Source: Rossellomorea marisflavi (GTDB taxonomy: Bacteria > Bacillota > Bacilli > Bacillales > Bacillaceae_B). From it: a stretch of 64,000 nucleotides of DNA. The position numbers and the translations under genes are program-made. Under the pieces are notes generated by a model. The model searched no databases. It was given only the letters and a program-made list of their open reading frames with translations, and was not told the DNA's origin. The DNA is taken from the NCBI RefSeq assembly GCF_022170785.1, contig NZ_CP081870.1, positions 670,001-734,000 of the forward strand, in the 5' to 3' direction. Shown piece after piece: positions 44,465 to 53,076 of this stretch (positions are counted from its first letter, which is position 1; each line of letters starts with the position of its first letter).

Positions 44465-45304
44465 ATGAGCGATGTAACAGGTCAAACCTTCTTACCTGAA
44501 GCAGAATTAAAGTCACTTCTGCAGCAAGGGGATGTCGAAGAAGGGAAACAACTGGACGTACTCCTGGCCATGGTGGAGCATATCGGGACGCCGGATCCCG
44601 TTCTCCGAGACAAATTGATTTACACCACCTTTTACCGATTGATCATTGAGGAAGACAGACTCCATACCGAAGTCCTGAAGGATCTCCTCGACCTTTCCAT
44701 GGATCATCTTCTTATGAAGGGGATCGGTGAGGAAGGGACGGATTCCGTCTTCACGCGCGCCTTCACGACCCTCCTCATGGCACTCGTCCTTGGACGGGAC
44801 AAAGAGGCCGATTTCTTATCAGAGGATAAGATCCAGGAAGCAGCCGATATCACGGTGGAATACCTGGAGCAGGAACAGGACGTGCGCGGCTTCGTCGAGG
44901 AAAAGGGATGGGCCCACAGTGTCGCCCACGCAGCAGACATGGTGGATGAGCTCGTGCTGAACCCAAAAGTCGATCAGGATATGTTCCCGGTCCTGCTGAA
45001 GGCACTATGGGAAAAGGTGTTGGTGTCACACCATGCCTATATCCATGATGAAGATGAGCGGCTCCTCGTCCCGATCCTTCAGATGATCTGGCAGGGGATG
45101 GATGAGGGGGAAGTCATAACGCTGGTGGAAAAACTTCCTGAGATGCTAGAGAAGCAGAAAGCCGAACTTGAGGAAGAGGCCTACTGGACTCTGTTTTTCA
45201 ATGTGAAGACCTTCTCAAAAACCTTCTATATGAAACTGGAAGACTACCCGACCCTTTCAAAGCTGAGGGATGCGATCGACCGGGTCCTGAAAGAACTCAA
45301 CTGA
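44465..45304 (+). CDS. DUF2785 protein
   Basis: 279 residues from the ATG at 44465. All helical. The block EEKGWAHSVAHAADMVDELVLNP identifies DUF2785, a HEAT-like repeat family, with LLVPILQMI and YWTLFFNVKTF later. Function unknown. The S-box riboswitch begins twelve bases after its stop. Confidence 0.85.
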   Translation: MSDVTGQTFLPEAELKSLLQQGDVEEGKQLDVLLAMVEHIGTPDPVLRDKLIYTTFYRLIIEEDRLHTEVLKDLLDLSMDHLLMKGIGEEGTDSVFTRAFTTLLMALVLGRDKEADFLSEDKIQEAADITVEYLEQEQDVRGFVEEKGWAHSVAHAADMVDELVLNPKVDQDMFPVLLKALWEKVLVSHHAYIHDEDERLLVPILQMIWQGMDEGEVITLVEKLPEMLEKQKAELEEEAYWTLFFNVKTFSKTFYMKLEDYPTLSKLRDAIDRVLKELN

Positions 45305-45315
45305 ATAGTGCAATG

Positions 45316-45448
45316 CTCTTATGAAGAGAGGCGGAGGGACTGGCCCCATGAAGCCTCGGCAACCGGATCCACGGTGCCAAATCCAGCAGACAGTGCGTCT
45401 GAACGATAAGAGGCTGATGAAAGAGGCCTCTTGGAGAGGTCTTTTTTT
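45316..45448 (+). ncRNA. SAM-I riboswitch (S-box) with transcription terminator
   Basis: The conserved core reads CTCTTATGAAGAGAGGCGGA, GGGACTGGCCCCATGAAGCC, CGGCAACC, GGTGCCAA and closes with GATAAGAG (45316-45412). The expression platform is the hairpin AGGCCTCT / AGAGGTCT (45424-45442) with TTTTTTT. High SAM should terminate transcription and switch off the amidohydrolase gene that follows, linking it to sulfur amino-acid supply. Confidence 0.95.
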
Positions 45449-45469
45449 ATGAAGAGAAGGAGGAAGAGC

Positions 45470-46636
45470 ATGACGAGACAAGAGATGTATACAGAACTTG
45501 AAGGAAACTTTGAAGAAACACGAAGCTGGAGGCGGCATCTCCACGAGAATCCCGAGCTATCCTTCCAGGAAACCGAAACCGCTCGCTTCATCGAAAGAAA
45601 TCTGCGTGAGTTCGGGCTTGAGGTGAAGACCGGAATCGGCGGCAACGGCATCACCGGCACGCTCCGCGGGGCGAAGCCGGGCAAGACGATCGCCTTCCGG
45701 GCCGACTTCGATGCCTTGCCGATCACGGATGAAAAAGACGCACCGTACAAATCCAAGAATCCCGGCGTGATGCACGCATGTGGCCATGACGGGCATACGT
45801 CCGCCCTGTTGTCTGTTGCCAAGGTGCTGAGTCAATATGGACAAGACATCAACGGCACACTCATCTTCCTCTTCCAGCCGGCAGAAGAAACACCGCCGGG
45901 CGGAGCCAAATTCATGATCGAAGAAGGCGTGCTTGAAGGAGTGGACCATGTATTCGGAGCCCATCTTGCATCGGATTTGCCACTTGGGTCTTACGGCGTC
46001 GGAGAAGGCTTCCGCATGGCAGCCGTCGATAAATTCGCCATCCACATCAATGGCCTCGGCGGTCACGGCGCAAGGCCGCACACGACGATCGATCCACTCG
46101 TGATCGGCACGACCGTCGTCAACGCCCTCCAGCAGATCGTGAGCAGGAAGGTCGATCCCCTGAAATCCGCCGTCGTCACCATCGGCATTTTCAAAGCCGG
46201 AACCGCCTTCAACGTGATCCCCGACAACGTCACCATCGAAGGCACAGTGCGTACATTCGAAGGCGAAGTGCGCGACCAGGTCCAGGAAGAGATCCATTCG
46301 ATTGTCGCCGGCATCACATCCGGATTCAAGGCGACGCACAGCATCGACTATCTGCGTGGCTACCCGGCCCTCTATAACCATCCGGAGGAAACGGAAATTG
46401 CCCGTCGCCTCTTCGCTGATCTTGGACCTGTGGCCGAGTCAGAGCCGACCATGGGCGCTGAAGACTTCGCCTATTACCTTCAGGAAAAGCCCGGTACCTT
46501 CTTCCGAGTCGGATCCCGGACGGATGACCTGGCAACCCAGTACTCCCATCACCACCCGCGCTTCGACATCGACGAACGCGCACTCGTTCACACGGGCAAA
46601 GCCTTCATCAAACTGGCCGAGCACTACGTTTTTTAA
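45470..46636 (+). CDS. M20-family amidohydrolase under SAM-riboswitch control
   Basis: The ATG at 45470 follows AAGGAGG; earlier starts fall inside the riboswitch terminator. 388 residues. Metal-site motifs are HACGHDGHTSALL (HxCGHDxH), FQPAEETPPGGAKFMIEEG (catalytic Glu), and HLASDLP. The lid domain is about 180-290 and C-terminal MGAEDFAYYL is present. It cleaves N-acyl amino acids. With an S-box upstream, a likely role is salvage of acylated sulfur amino acids (inference). Confidence 0.92.
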   Translation: MTRQEMYTELEGNFEETRSWRRHLHENPELSFQETETARFIERNLREFGLEVKTGIGGNGITGTLRGAKPGKTIAFRADFDALPITDEKDAPYKSKNPGVMHACGHDGHTSALLSVAKVLSQYGQDINGTLIFLFQPAEETPPGGAKFMIEEGVLEGVDHVFGAHLASDLPLGSYGVGEGFRMAAVDKFAIHINGLGGHGARPHTTIDPLVIGTTVVNALQQIVSRKVDPLKSAVVTIGIFKAGTAFNVIPDNVTIEGTVRTFEGEVRDQVQEEIHSIVAGITSGFKATHSIDYLRGYPALYNHPEETEIARRLFADLGPVAESEPTMGAEDFAYYLQEKPGTFFRVGSRTDDLATQYSHHHPRFDIDERALVHTGKAFIKLAEHYVF

Positions 46637-46663
46637 CTTAACAGAAGAATAGGAGATACATAG

Positions 46664-47080
46664 ATGACAACCTACAAAATCACGATGATGGACGCCTACG
46701 CCATCGAATCCCTCCGCGAAAAAGGCATCACCAATGAGATACTGCTTGAGGCCGCAGCAAGTGGAGATACAACGCGACTGTTGGAGGCAGATCCAGAAGG
46801 GAACTTCGATGCTTTGCTGAAACTCGCCGAGGATCGGCACGCGCTGGAGAGCATCCTGAATGATGGCTACCAGATCAAATTCGTTACCTACAACGGCCTT
46901 CGTAACCTTCTTCGCATGAAATTCCGCAAGCCGTTTACCGACTTGGACAACGGGATTGAAGGACTGCACCTCAGCGTGGAAGAGCTGATCCAGTTGAAGA
47001 AGCTGCTCTCAAGCAACTGGGTGTTGAAGGCAGAGGAAGCGAATGATGGGTATGTGGCCAGCGTGACGTATATCGAATAG
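46664..47080 (+). CDS. Conserved hypothetical protein
   Basis: 138 residues. Cytoplasmic, mostly helical and acidic at the N-terminus (MDAYAIESLREKGITNEILLEAAASGD), then FVTYNGLRNLLRMKF and a short C-terminal strand VASVTYIE. It follows the amidohydrolase by 27 bases, probably in the same SAM-controlled transcript. Family not recognised. Confidence 0.7.
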   Translation: MTTYKITMMDAYAIESLREKGITNEILLEAAASGDTTRLLEADPEGNFDALLKLAEDRHALESILNDGYQIKFVTYNGLRNLLRMKFRKPFTDLDNGIEGLHLSVEELIQLKKLLSSNWVLKAEEANDGYVASVTYIE

Positions 47081-47088
47081 GTGCATTG

Positions 47089-47136
47089 GACGGTCCCGGA
47101 GCTTCATTTTTTTATGAAGCGGTCGGGGCTTTTTTT
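47089..47136 (+). terminator. Terminator of the amidohydrolase operon
   Basis: Hairpin around AGCTTCAT / ATGAAGC with outer GTCCCGG / TCGGGGC pairing and TTTTTTT. Confidence 0.82.
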
Positions 47137-47183
47137 GTTTGGGGGAGTGATGGATTGGAAGATTTGGAGTCTTAGGTGGGCGG

Positions 47184-47352
47184 AAGTTGGTAATATACGT
47201 GTGAAGTTGGAAGTACCGTTCCCGAGTTGACAGTAACCTCGAAGAGTTGAAAATAAAAAAGCCTGCCCGAAAAAAGTTGGAAGTAAAATCTCGAAAGTTG
47301 ATAATAAATTTCCCAAAGTTGATAGAAAAAGTTTAAAAGTCGGTAGAAAATG
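47184..47352. repeat. Phased array of eight AGTTG-type degenerate repeats
   Basis: The motif (A/G)AGTTG(A/G)nA(A/G)TA starts at about 47184, 47204, 47224, 47244, 47274, 47294, 47315 and 47336, i.e. a spacing of 20, 20, 20, 30, 20, 21 and 21 bases. Sequence between motifs is not conserved. The spacing equals two helical turns. The minus-strand open frame across the array is a by-product of the repeats. No other gene lies in 47137-47489. Confidence 0.7.
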
Positions 47353-47489
47353 GAGGTGGAATGATATAATTGGATATATAAGGAATTTAAAAATGAAGAA
47401 AGTATGCCATTTCATCCTGTTTTCCCGAAAATGTGACCAAACAAGACCCGTCCAGAATCAAAACCACCTAACATGAAGGGATTTTGACC

Positions 47490-48280
47490 ATGAAACCACT
47501 ACAAAACACCATCGCCCTCGTCACCGGTGCATCCCGCGGAGCAGGCAGGGGAATTGCCTACGAGCTAGGCGAAGCTGGGGCAACTGTCTATGTGACAGGA
47601 CGAAGCATTCAGGGATCTACAACCGACAACCGACCGGAAACAATCGAAGAAACGGCCGCAGGAGTCACGGCACGCGGGGGGAAGGGGATCGCCGTTCGCT
47701 GTGATCATACCGACTCAACCGATGTCCGCCGTTTATTCGATGGTATCAAAGACGAACATGGCCGCATCGATCTTCTCGTCAACAGCGTGTTCGGCGGTTC
47801 GGAAAGCTCGCTTCCCCGTGCAGGAGGCAGGCGCTTCTGGGAGCGCCGGAGGAACACTGGGATGCGATGATGGGTGCGGGTGCCCATGCCTACGTTCTCA
47901 CTGCCCGGGATGCCGTTCTCCTCATGATCCCGCAGCAAAAAGGGCTGATCGTCAACATCACCGCCCAGCTCGGTGATACGATTTCAGCTAACTTGTACTA
48001 TGATCTTGCCATGAATGCCGTCAACCGGATGACCTTGGTGATGGCAAAGGAACTGAAGGAATACAATGTGTCGGCAGTGGCGCTGTGCCCCGGTTGGATG
48101 AGGACGGAAAGGGTCGTCGATGCTGGATTCGGCCCAGAGGACGGGGCGACGGAAACCACCGCCTATGTTGGGCGCGCAGTGGTCGCATTGGCTATGGATG
48201 CCCATGTTGCATCTCTATCCGGACGGGCCATTGAGGTCACTGAGTTGGCACGTGCATATGGATTTACCGATGTTGACTGA
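47490..48280 (+). pseudogene. SDR-family oxidoreductase interrupted by a frameshift
   Basis: The N-terminal frame (47490 to about 47850) has ALVTGASRGAGRGIA (NAD(P) motif TGxxxGxG) and LLVNSVFGG. The rest (from about 47850 to 48280) continues in another frame with the catalytic YYDLAMNAVNRM and CPGWMRTE. Reading PEEHWDAMMGAG in the second frame right where the first frame breaks at the CGCCGG near 47846-47853 indicates one missing C. Either a recent pseudogene or a sequencing error. Predicted intact length is about 263 residues. Confidence 0.8.
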
Positions 48281-48394
48281 ACCCGCTCCTCTACCCATTG
48301 AAATAACCGATGATTCTGAAAATCACCTTGTTGTTTTTGTTAAATGATGGAATAATAGTCAAATAGATAATGGATTCCATTAAGGGGGAAACCA

Positions 48395-48586
48395 ATGATT
48401 GTCTTCCTCTATACCGGTATGTACCTGACACCGATCCTCAGTATCATATTCTGTTTGAATCTCGTCACGATCATGAAAAAGATCAAGAGGGATGAAAAAA
48501 CGGCCATCAACACGTTCTGGTTGACACTTTCTTTCACTTTGATCGCATGGACACTCGTGATGATCACATTTCTTGGCTTAGAATGA
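48395..48586 (+). CDS. Small two-pass membrane protein
   Basis: 63 residues with AAGGGGGAAACC before the ATG. Helices at about 5-26 and 42-62 separated by MKKIKRDEKTAINT. Family not recognised. Confidence 0.65.
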   Translation: MIVFLYTGMYLTPILSIIFCLNLVTIMKKIKRDEKTAINTFWLTLSFTLIAWTLVMITFLGLE

Positions 48587-48611
48587 CGATAATCAAAAAG
48601 GAGGAAAACCC

Positions 48612-49190
48612 ATGACCACCATCCAATCCATCTACAGCAACCCGCCCATCTTCGAAACGGAGCGACTGCTCCTCAGGAAGATCGCAGCGACCGATCTTGA
48701 CGACATGTTCCGGTATGCATCTGACCCCGAGGTGACGAAGTACGTGCTGTGGGATACCCATCAGACCCTTGAGGATACGAGGCAGTTCCTTGATTATGCG
48801 CTGGAGGCGTACCGGAATGAGGAAGTGTCCCCTTGGGGGATCGAGTGCAAAGAGAACGGGAAATTCATCGGGACGATTGATTTTGTGTCATGGAGTGAGC
48901 GGCATCGGACAGCGGAGATCGGCTATACCATCGGACGCCCCTATTGGGGGAAAGGGTATATGACGGAAGCGGCCCGGCAACTCTTGACGTTCGGATTCGA
49001 GCATATGGACCTCCTCCGCATCCAGGCTAGATGCTTCCCGGAAAACATCGGGTCGGAGCGGGTGATGCAGAAGCTCGGGATGACGTATGAAGGGACGCTG
49101 CGGCAGGCGATGAATCTGAGGGGGACGCAGATGGATCTGAAGCAGTATTCGATTTTGAGGGAAGAGTTCTTCTCAAACGAAGGACATTAA
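48612..49190 (+). CDS. RimJ/RimL-type GNAT N-acetyltransferase
   Basis: 192 residues after AAAGGAGGAAAA. ETERLLLRKI start, IGYTIGRPYWGKGYMTEAARQLL (motif A) and CFPENIGSERVMQKLGMTYEG, the standard pattern of the Acetyltransf_3 group that acetylates protein N-termini or small amines. Confidence 0.92.
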   Translation: MTTIQSIYSNPPIFETERLLLRKIAATDLDDMFRYASDPEVTKYVLWDTHQTLEDTRQFLDYALEAYRNEEVSPWGIECKENGKFIGTIDFVSWSERHRTAEIGYTIGRPYWGKGYMTEAARQLLTFGFEHMDLLRIQARCFPENIGSERVMQKLGMTYEGTLRQAMNLRGTQMDLKQYSILREEFFSNEGH

Positions 49191-49222
49191 ACAACTATCA
49201 ACGAATAAAGGAGCAATACACC

Positions 49223-49627
49223 ATGACAATCGAACAACAACTATACGAAGCAGCCATCGACCTCATCAACACCCGCTACCCGACCGGATGGGGCGGGGCA
49301 GCGGCGATGATGACGAAGGGCGGGCGCTTGTTGACGAGCGTGGCTCCTGAGGTGATCAATGCGTCGACGGAGCTCTGCATGGAGACGGGGGCGATCCTAG
49401 AAGCGCATAAGTCTGCTGATGAAGTGACGCATACGATCTGTGTGGCCCGAGAGGATGAGCATGCATCATATCAGATTTTGACTCCATGCGGGGTGTGCCA
49501 GGAGCGTCTGTTTTACTGGGGACCCCAGGTGAAGGCCGGGATCTATACGGAAGACGGGCATGTAGAGTTCAAGAGGCTGGATGAGATCCAGCCGTTTCAT
49601 TGGTATCAGGCGTATCGCGGGGAGTGA
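49223..49627 (+). CDS. Cytidine/blasticidin deaminase-like protein
   Basis: 134 residues. Zinc site: Cys in STELCMETGAI (C-x-E as in blasticidin-S deaminases rather than HAE) and PCGVCQE (PCxxC). The catalytic Glu is present. Substrate unknown; a nucleoside or modified nucleoside is likely. Confidence 0.85.
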   Translation: MTIEQQLYEAAIDLINTRYPTGWGGAAAMMTKGGRLLTSVAPEVINASTELCMETGAILEAHKSADEVTHTICVAREDEHASYQILTPCGVCQERLFYWGPQVKAGIYTEDGHVEFKRLDEIQPFHWYQAYRGE

Positions 49628-50569
49628 TCAGCTTCCCCATCGAAGGGCGACGGCCCCCCATCCGAGTCCAGCTCCGTAGCCGACGAGGATGACGAGGTCG
49701 CCGTCTTTTATTTTGCCTTCAGTGACTTCCTTGTGAAGTCCGATGGGAATCGTGGGTGCGGATGAATTGCCGTAGTAGCGGATCGTGTGAGTGTGGACTT
49801 GTTCCATCGGATAGCCGAGGGACGCGATGCTCGTTTCGATGATGCGGAGATTGGACTGGTGCGGGATGATGAAGTGGACGTCGTCTAGGGTGTGGCCAGT
49901 CTGGGCAAGGATTTCGTTTACGGCTTCCGGGAACTTTTCGACGGCGAAATCGAAGACGGCCCGGCCGTTCATTTTGATATGTTTGTTCTCGTCGAGATGG
50001 AGGTGGTGACCGCCGCTTCCGTCCATCTGCATGGTGATGCCGAGGATCCCTCTGCCTTCCGGGACTTCTCCCACGATGACCGCGGCCGCGCCGTCCCCGA
50101 AGATAAGGGAGGTTTTATAATCATCGGGGTTGAGGAGGGAGGAGCACTTGTCCACGGCGACGACGAGTGATTTCTTATACATGCCGGTCTTCACGAACTG
50201 AACGGCGGTGGCGAGTCCTGTGATGAAGCTTGAACATCCCGAGTGAAGGTCGAGTCCGGCGCATTTCCTGGCACCAATCCGGTCCTGGACGAGGGCTGCG
50301 GTGATGTGGGTGTCGTGGGTGTTCGTGGCGATGATGACAAGGTCGATCTCTTCTGCATTGACGCCGGCGTTCTCAATGGCCCGCTTTCCGGCCCGCTCGC
50401 ACAGCTCTGTGAGCGTTTCTTCCTTGCTGAGGTAGCGGCGCTCGATGATGCCGGTCTTCCGTTCGATGTCAGAGGCTTTCATGCCAAAGCGGGCACCGAG
50501 TTCTTCATTATTCACCACGCGGTCGGGAATATCGACACCGATCCCTAAGATTCCCGTGTTGACCATCAT
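49628..50569 (-). CDS. FabH-like 3-oxoacyl-ACP synthase III, second paralogue
   Basis: About 313 residues from the ATG at 50569 (GGGGAA upstream). Catalytic Cys in DLHSGCSSFITGL, His in IPHQSNLRI, Asn in YYGNSSAPTIP. It differs clearly from the FabH at 34895-35893 (shorter, different primer-pocket sequence) and stands alone, so it may feed a special acyl starter or act as a non-elongating acyl transferase. Confidence 0.88.
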   Translation of the reverse strand: MMVNTGILGIGVDIPDRVVNNEELGARFGMKASDIERKTGIIERRYLSKEETLTELCERAGKRAIENAGVNAEEIDLVIIATNTHDTHITAALVQDRIGARKCAGLDLHSGCSSFITGLATAVQFVKTGMYKKSLVVAVDKCSSLLNPDDYKTSLIFGDGAAAVIVGEVPEGRGILGITMQMDGSGGHHLHLDENKHIKMNGRAVFDFAVEKFPEAVNEILAQTGHTLDDVHFIIPHQSNLRIIETSIASLGYPMEQVHTHTIRYYGNSSAPTIPIGLHKEVTEGKIKDGDLVILVGYGAGLGWGAVALRWGS

Positions 50570-50694
50570 ACACATTCCCCATTTCATGAGTTTTTCCTAC
50601 ATATTCATCCTAGCATAATTACAGGGATAAAAAGGAATTTAAAAGAATAATATGGAATTAGTATAAGTAGAAAGAATGAAAAGGGGGGCGTGTC

Positions 50695-51192
50695 ATGACA
50701 TATGTCACATGGGGCGGTGCAAGGATCAAGCTGTCGTGGACAGAATCGGATTCCCTACCGGATCCCTCGCGCATCACAAGTGCCCATGGGTTCTGCTTTT
50801 ACGAAGGGAAGCTGCTTCTCGTTAATCTCCATTCAAGAGGGTGGGATATTCCCGGAGGTCATCTGGAAGCCGAGGAGACGCCGGAAGAATGCTTCAGGCG
50901 TGAAGCCATGGAGGAAGGATATGTAGAAGGCGACTGCACGATGCTCGGTCACATCACGGTGGATCATAGTGAGAACGACTCATGGACTGAAGACGGACCG
51001 TATCCAAAGGTCGGGTATCAGGTGTATTTCGTCATGGAAGTCACGAAGATCCATCCGTTTGAGGGGGAGCATGAGTCAGGGGCACGGCTTTTCATGGAAC
51101 CTGCGAAGGCACCGGATCATTATAAAGGATGGATGGCACTGCATCAGGATATATTGGATCTAGCATGGAGAAAAATAGAAAAGGGGAGATGA
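50695..51192 (+). CDS. Nudix hydrolase
   Basis: 165 residues. The Nudix box is GGHLEAEETPEECFRREAMEEGYV (about 54-77), with the REAMEEG core intact. Hydrolyses a nucleoside diphosphate linked to X. The two small membrane genes downstream start at its stop, so all three are probably co-transcribed. Confidence 0.9.
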   Translation: MTYVTWGGARIKLSWTESDSLPDPSRITSAHGFCFYEGKLLLVNLHSRGWDIPGGHLEAEETPEECFRREAMEEGYVEGDCTMLGHITVDHSENDSWTEDGPYPKVGYQVYFVMEVTKIHPFEGEHESGARLFMEPAKAPDHYKGWMALHQDILDLAWRKIEKGR

Positions 51193-51194
51193 AA

Positions 51195-51500
51195 ATGGAG
51201 AAAGATGTTCGGGTAGAACTTGAGGAAAAGGTACTCCAAGACGAAAACGAGGGGGCAATGATCCGCTTAAAGCCGTATCGCTTTTCCATCTGGAGCGCCC
51301 TGATTGGAATTATCCTCTTGATCATCAGCATAAACGGAGTTGAAATAGCGAATTTCCTGTTCACCTCACCATTACCGGGAGCGGGCTTCCTGTTGACCAA
51401 TACATACATCCCATCGGTCCTTGGCTTAGCTTGTATCCTGCTTGCCATATCGACCTGCACCGTCCAGTATGCCCATCAGCTGAAAAAAGGAAATAACTAG
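51195..51500 (+). CDS. Small membrane protein, tandem paralogue 1
   Basis: 101 residues, AAAGGGGAG upstream. It has RLKPYRFSIWSALIGIILLI, VEIANFLF and C-terminal YAHQLKKGNN, with two membrane helices. The pattern KPYxxSIW...VEIAxF...YAHQLKK is shared with the next gene. Function unknown. Confidence 0.75.
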   Translation: MEKDVRVELEEKVLQDENEGAMIRLKPYRFSIWSALIGIILLIISINGVEIANFLFTSPLPGAGFLLTNTYIPSVLGLACILLAISTCTVQYAHQLKKGNN

Positions 51501-51833
51501 ATGAGTGGAAAGAAAGACGGCACCACTTATCCACCAGGGGAAAAGATCTTGTCAGAGAAGGTCAACGACGGTGCTTCACGGTTCATGAAAACAATCAAGC
51601 CGTATGCCCTGTCAATTTGGTCGGGGTTCGCCGTTGTCGCACTCATGACAGCCGGTATGTACAACGTTGAGATTGCGAGCTTCTTCATGCCGCAGGGCGA
51701 AACGTATTTCATGCCGGAAAGCCTTATCCGCACGCTGACCTATGCTCCGGTCGGGTTGGCCATCGTTGCGTGGATCATCGCAATCGTCAGCTTTTCCTTG
51801 AAATATGCCCATCAACTGAAAAAATCCTCCTAA
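51501..51833 (+). CDS. Small membrane protein, tandem paralogue 2
   Basis: 110 residues. Its ATG directly follows the TAG of paralogue 1. It has KTIKPYALSIWSGFAVVALM, VEIASFFM and LKYAHQLKKSS, with two membrane helices. A clear duplicate of the preceding gene. Function unknown. Confidence 0.75.
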   Translation: MSGKKDGTTYPPGEKILSEKVNDGASRFMKTIKPYALSIWSGFAVVALMTAGMYNVEIASFFMPQGETYFMPESLIRTLTYAPVGLAIVAWIIAIVSFSLKYAHQLKKSS

Positions 51834-51835
51834 CA

Positions 51836-51872
51836 AAAGGATCGCCCCGTCCATGGAGCGATCCTTTTACTG
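51836..51872. terminator. Bidirectional terminator
   Basis: AAAAGGATCGC / GCGATCCTTTT stem between convergent genes. Confidence 0.9.
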
Positions 51873-52064
51873 TTCACATGACACCGAGCTAAGGGAGAAG
51901 ATGGAGCCTTCATAGAGAAGAACGGTACCGCCTCCGTCTACGCATTCGGCTGCTTTTTTCTGATTTTGTTTGGAGTTTTCTTTGATCTGGTAGATTCGGA
52001 AAGATCCTGACAGGATGATGAGGGCGCTGATTCCGACAGCGAGGATCCAAGTTGATTTCTTCAC
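51867..52064 (-). CDS. Small membrane-anchored or secreted protein
   Basis: GTG start with AAGGAGG upstream; 65 residues. N-terminal hydrophobic helix (about 5-22) then a Lys/Gln-rich linker and a short C-terminal part with two cysteines (AECVDGGGTVL ... SVSCEQ) that could form a disulfide outside the cell. Family not recognised. Confidence 0.6.
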   Translation of the reverse strand: MKKSTWILAVGISALIILSGSFRIYQIKENSKQNQKKAAECVDGGGTVLLYEGSIFSLSSVSCEQ

Positions 52065-52200
52065 GCTTTGACCTCCTTGCTAGATTCCTATGTTTGACAG
52101 TATAACATGAATTTGGGTGGGGTTTGAGAGGTATTTCACAGAGCAGGCGAGGGGATACTGGTGTGTGCTATAATACGCATATGTAGAAAGGGGGAGGCAA

Positions 52201-53061
52201 ATGAGCGAAACAAGGATCGAGATACCGGGGCCGTATGACTTCGACCGTGTGCTCGAGCGGCTGTCCATCGACCCGCTCCATGCTGTGGATCGAGAGGCGA
52301 GACTTGTAAAGGTCCCGTATTATCCGACAGGGGAAGTCATCACTGTAAAAGGTGTCGGGACAAAGGATGAGCCGGCGTTCGTCCTATCATTCGAGCGAGA
52401 CGACAAATCGGAAGAAAAACAGGTCCATATCGCCCGCATCTTCCAGTGGCACACGGGACTTCATGAGATCCAAGCCCACTTTCTCGCAACGGATCTGAAG
52501 CCGATCTTCGAGGAGCATGTCGGTACGCCGATCGTCCTTGATTTCAATCCATTTGCCACCATCGTGAAGAGCATCATCCATCAGCAGCTCAACCTGAAGT
52601 TCGCCTTCACCCTGACCCACCGTTTCGTCACCCGCTACGGGACCGAGAAGGACGGCGTCTGGTTCTATCCGTCACCGGAGAAAATCGCGACCCTCACCGT
52701 GGACGAACTGCGGGAGCTGCAATTTTCCCAGCGGAAGGCGGAGTATGTGATCGGCGTCGGAGAGAAGGTGGCAAGCGGAGAGCTCAACCTCGAAGAACTT
52801 GCCCGTGAGTCCGATGAAGTCATCATCAAGGAGCTTACGAAGATCCGCGGCATCGGACCGTGGACGGCCCAGAGCTTCCTCCTCTTCGGACTCGGGCGGC
52901 CGAATCTGTTCCCCATGGCGGATATCGGCATCCAGAACGCCATCAAGAAGCTGTTCGGGATGGAACAGAAGCCGACGCGCGAGGAAATGGAGCGCTTGAG
53001 CGCCGCATGGGACCCTTACCTGAGCTATGCCTCCCTGTATCTGTGGAGAAGTATTGAGTAG
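52201..53061 (+). CDS. yfjP: DNA-3-methyladenine glycosylase, AlkA type (YfjP)
   Basis: 286 residues. The helix-hairpin-helix GPD motif is LTKIRGIGPWTAQSFLLFGLG with the catalytic Asp in FPMADIGIQ. An N-terminal AlkA_N-like part precedes it. Removes alkylated bases from DNA. The order glycosylase then RlmCD-type methyltransferase matches B. subtilis yfjP-yfjO. Confidence 0.9.
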   Translation: MSETRIEIPGPYDFDRVLERLSIDPLHAVDREARLVKVPYYPTGEVITVKGVGTKDEPAFVLSFERDDKSEEKQVHIARIFQWHTGLHEIQAHFLATDLKPIFEEHVGTPIVLDFNPFATIVKSIIHQQLNLKFAFTLTHRFVTRYGTEKDGVWFYPSPEKIATLTVDELRELQFSQRKAEYVIGVGEKVASGELNLEELARESDEVIIKELTKIRGIGPWTAQSFLLFGLGRPNLFPMADIGIQNAIKKLFGMEQKPTREEMERLSAAWDPYLSYASLYLWRSIE

Positions 53062-53076
53062 AACGGACGTGAATAG

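Noticed and set aside
45557-46381. 274-codon open frame on the minus strand
   Set aside because: Shadow of the M20 amidohydrolase caused by GC-rich third positions.
47184-47352. Possible CRISPR-like array because of regular repeats
   Set aside because: Repeat units are only about 12 bases, degenerate, with 8-9 base spacers and no cas genes.
47104-47415. Minus-strand open frame of about 103 codons
   Set aside because: It lies across the phased repeats and a terminator, has no ribosome site, and its Leu-Leu-Ser-Thr-like periodicity comes from the repeat.
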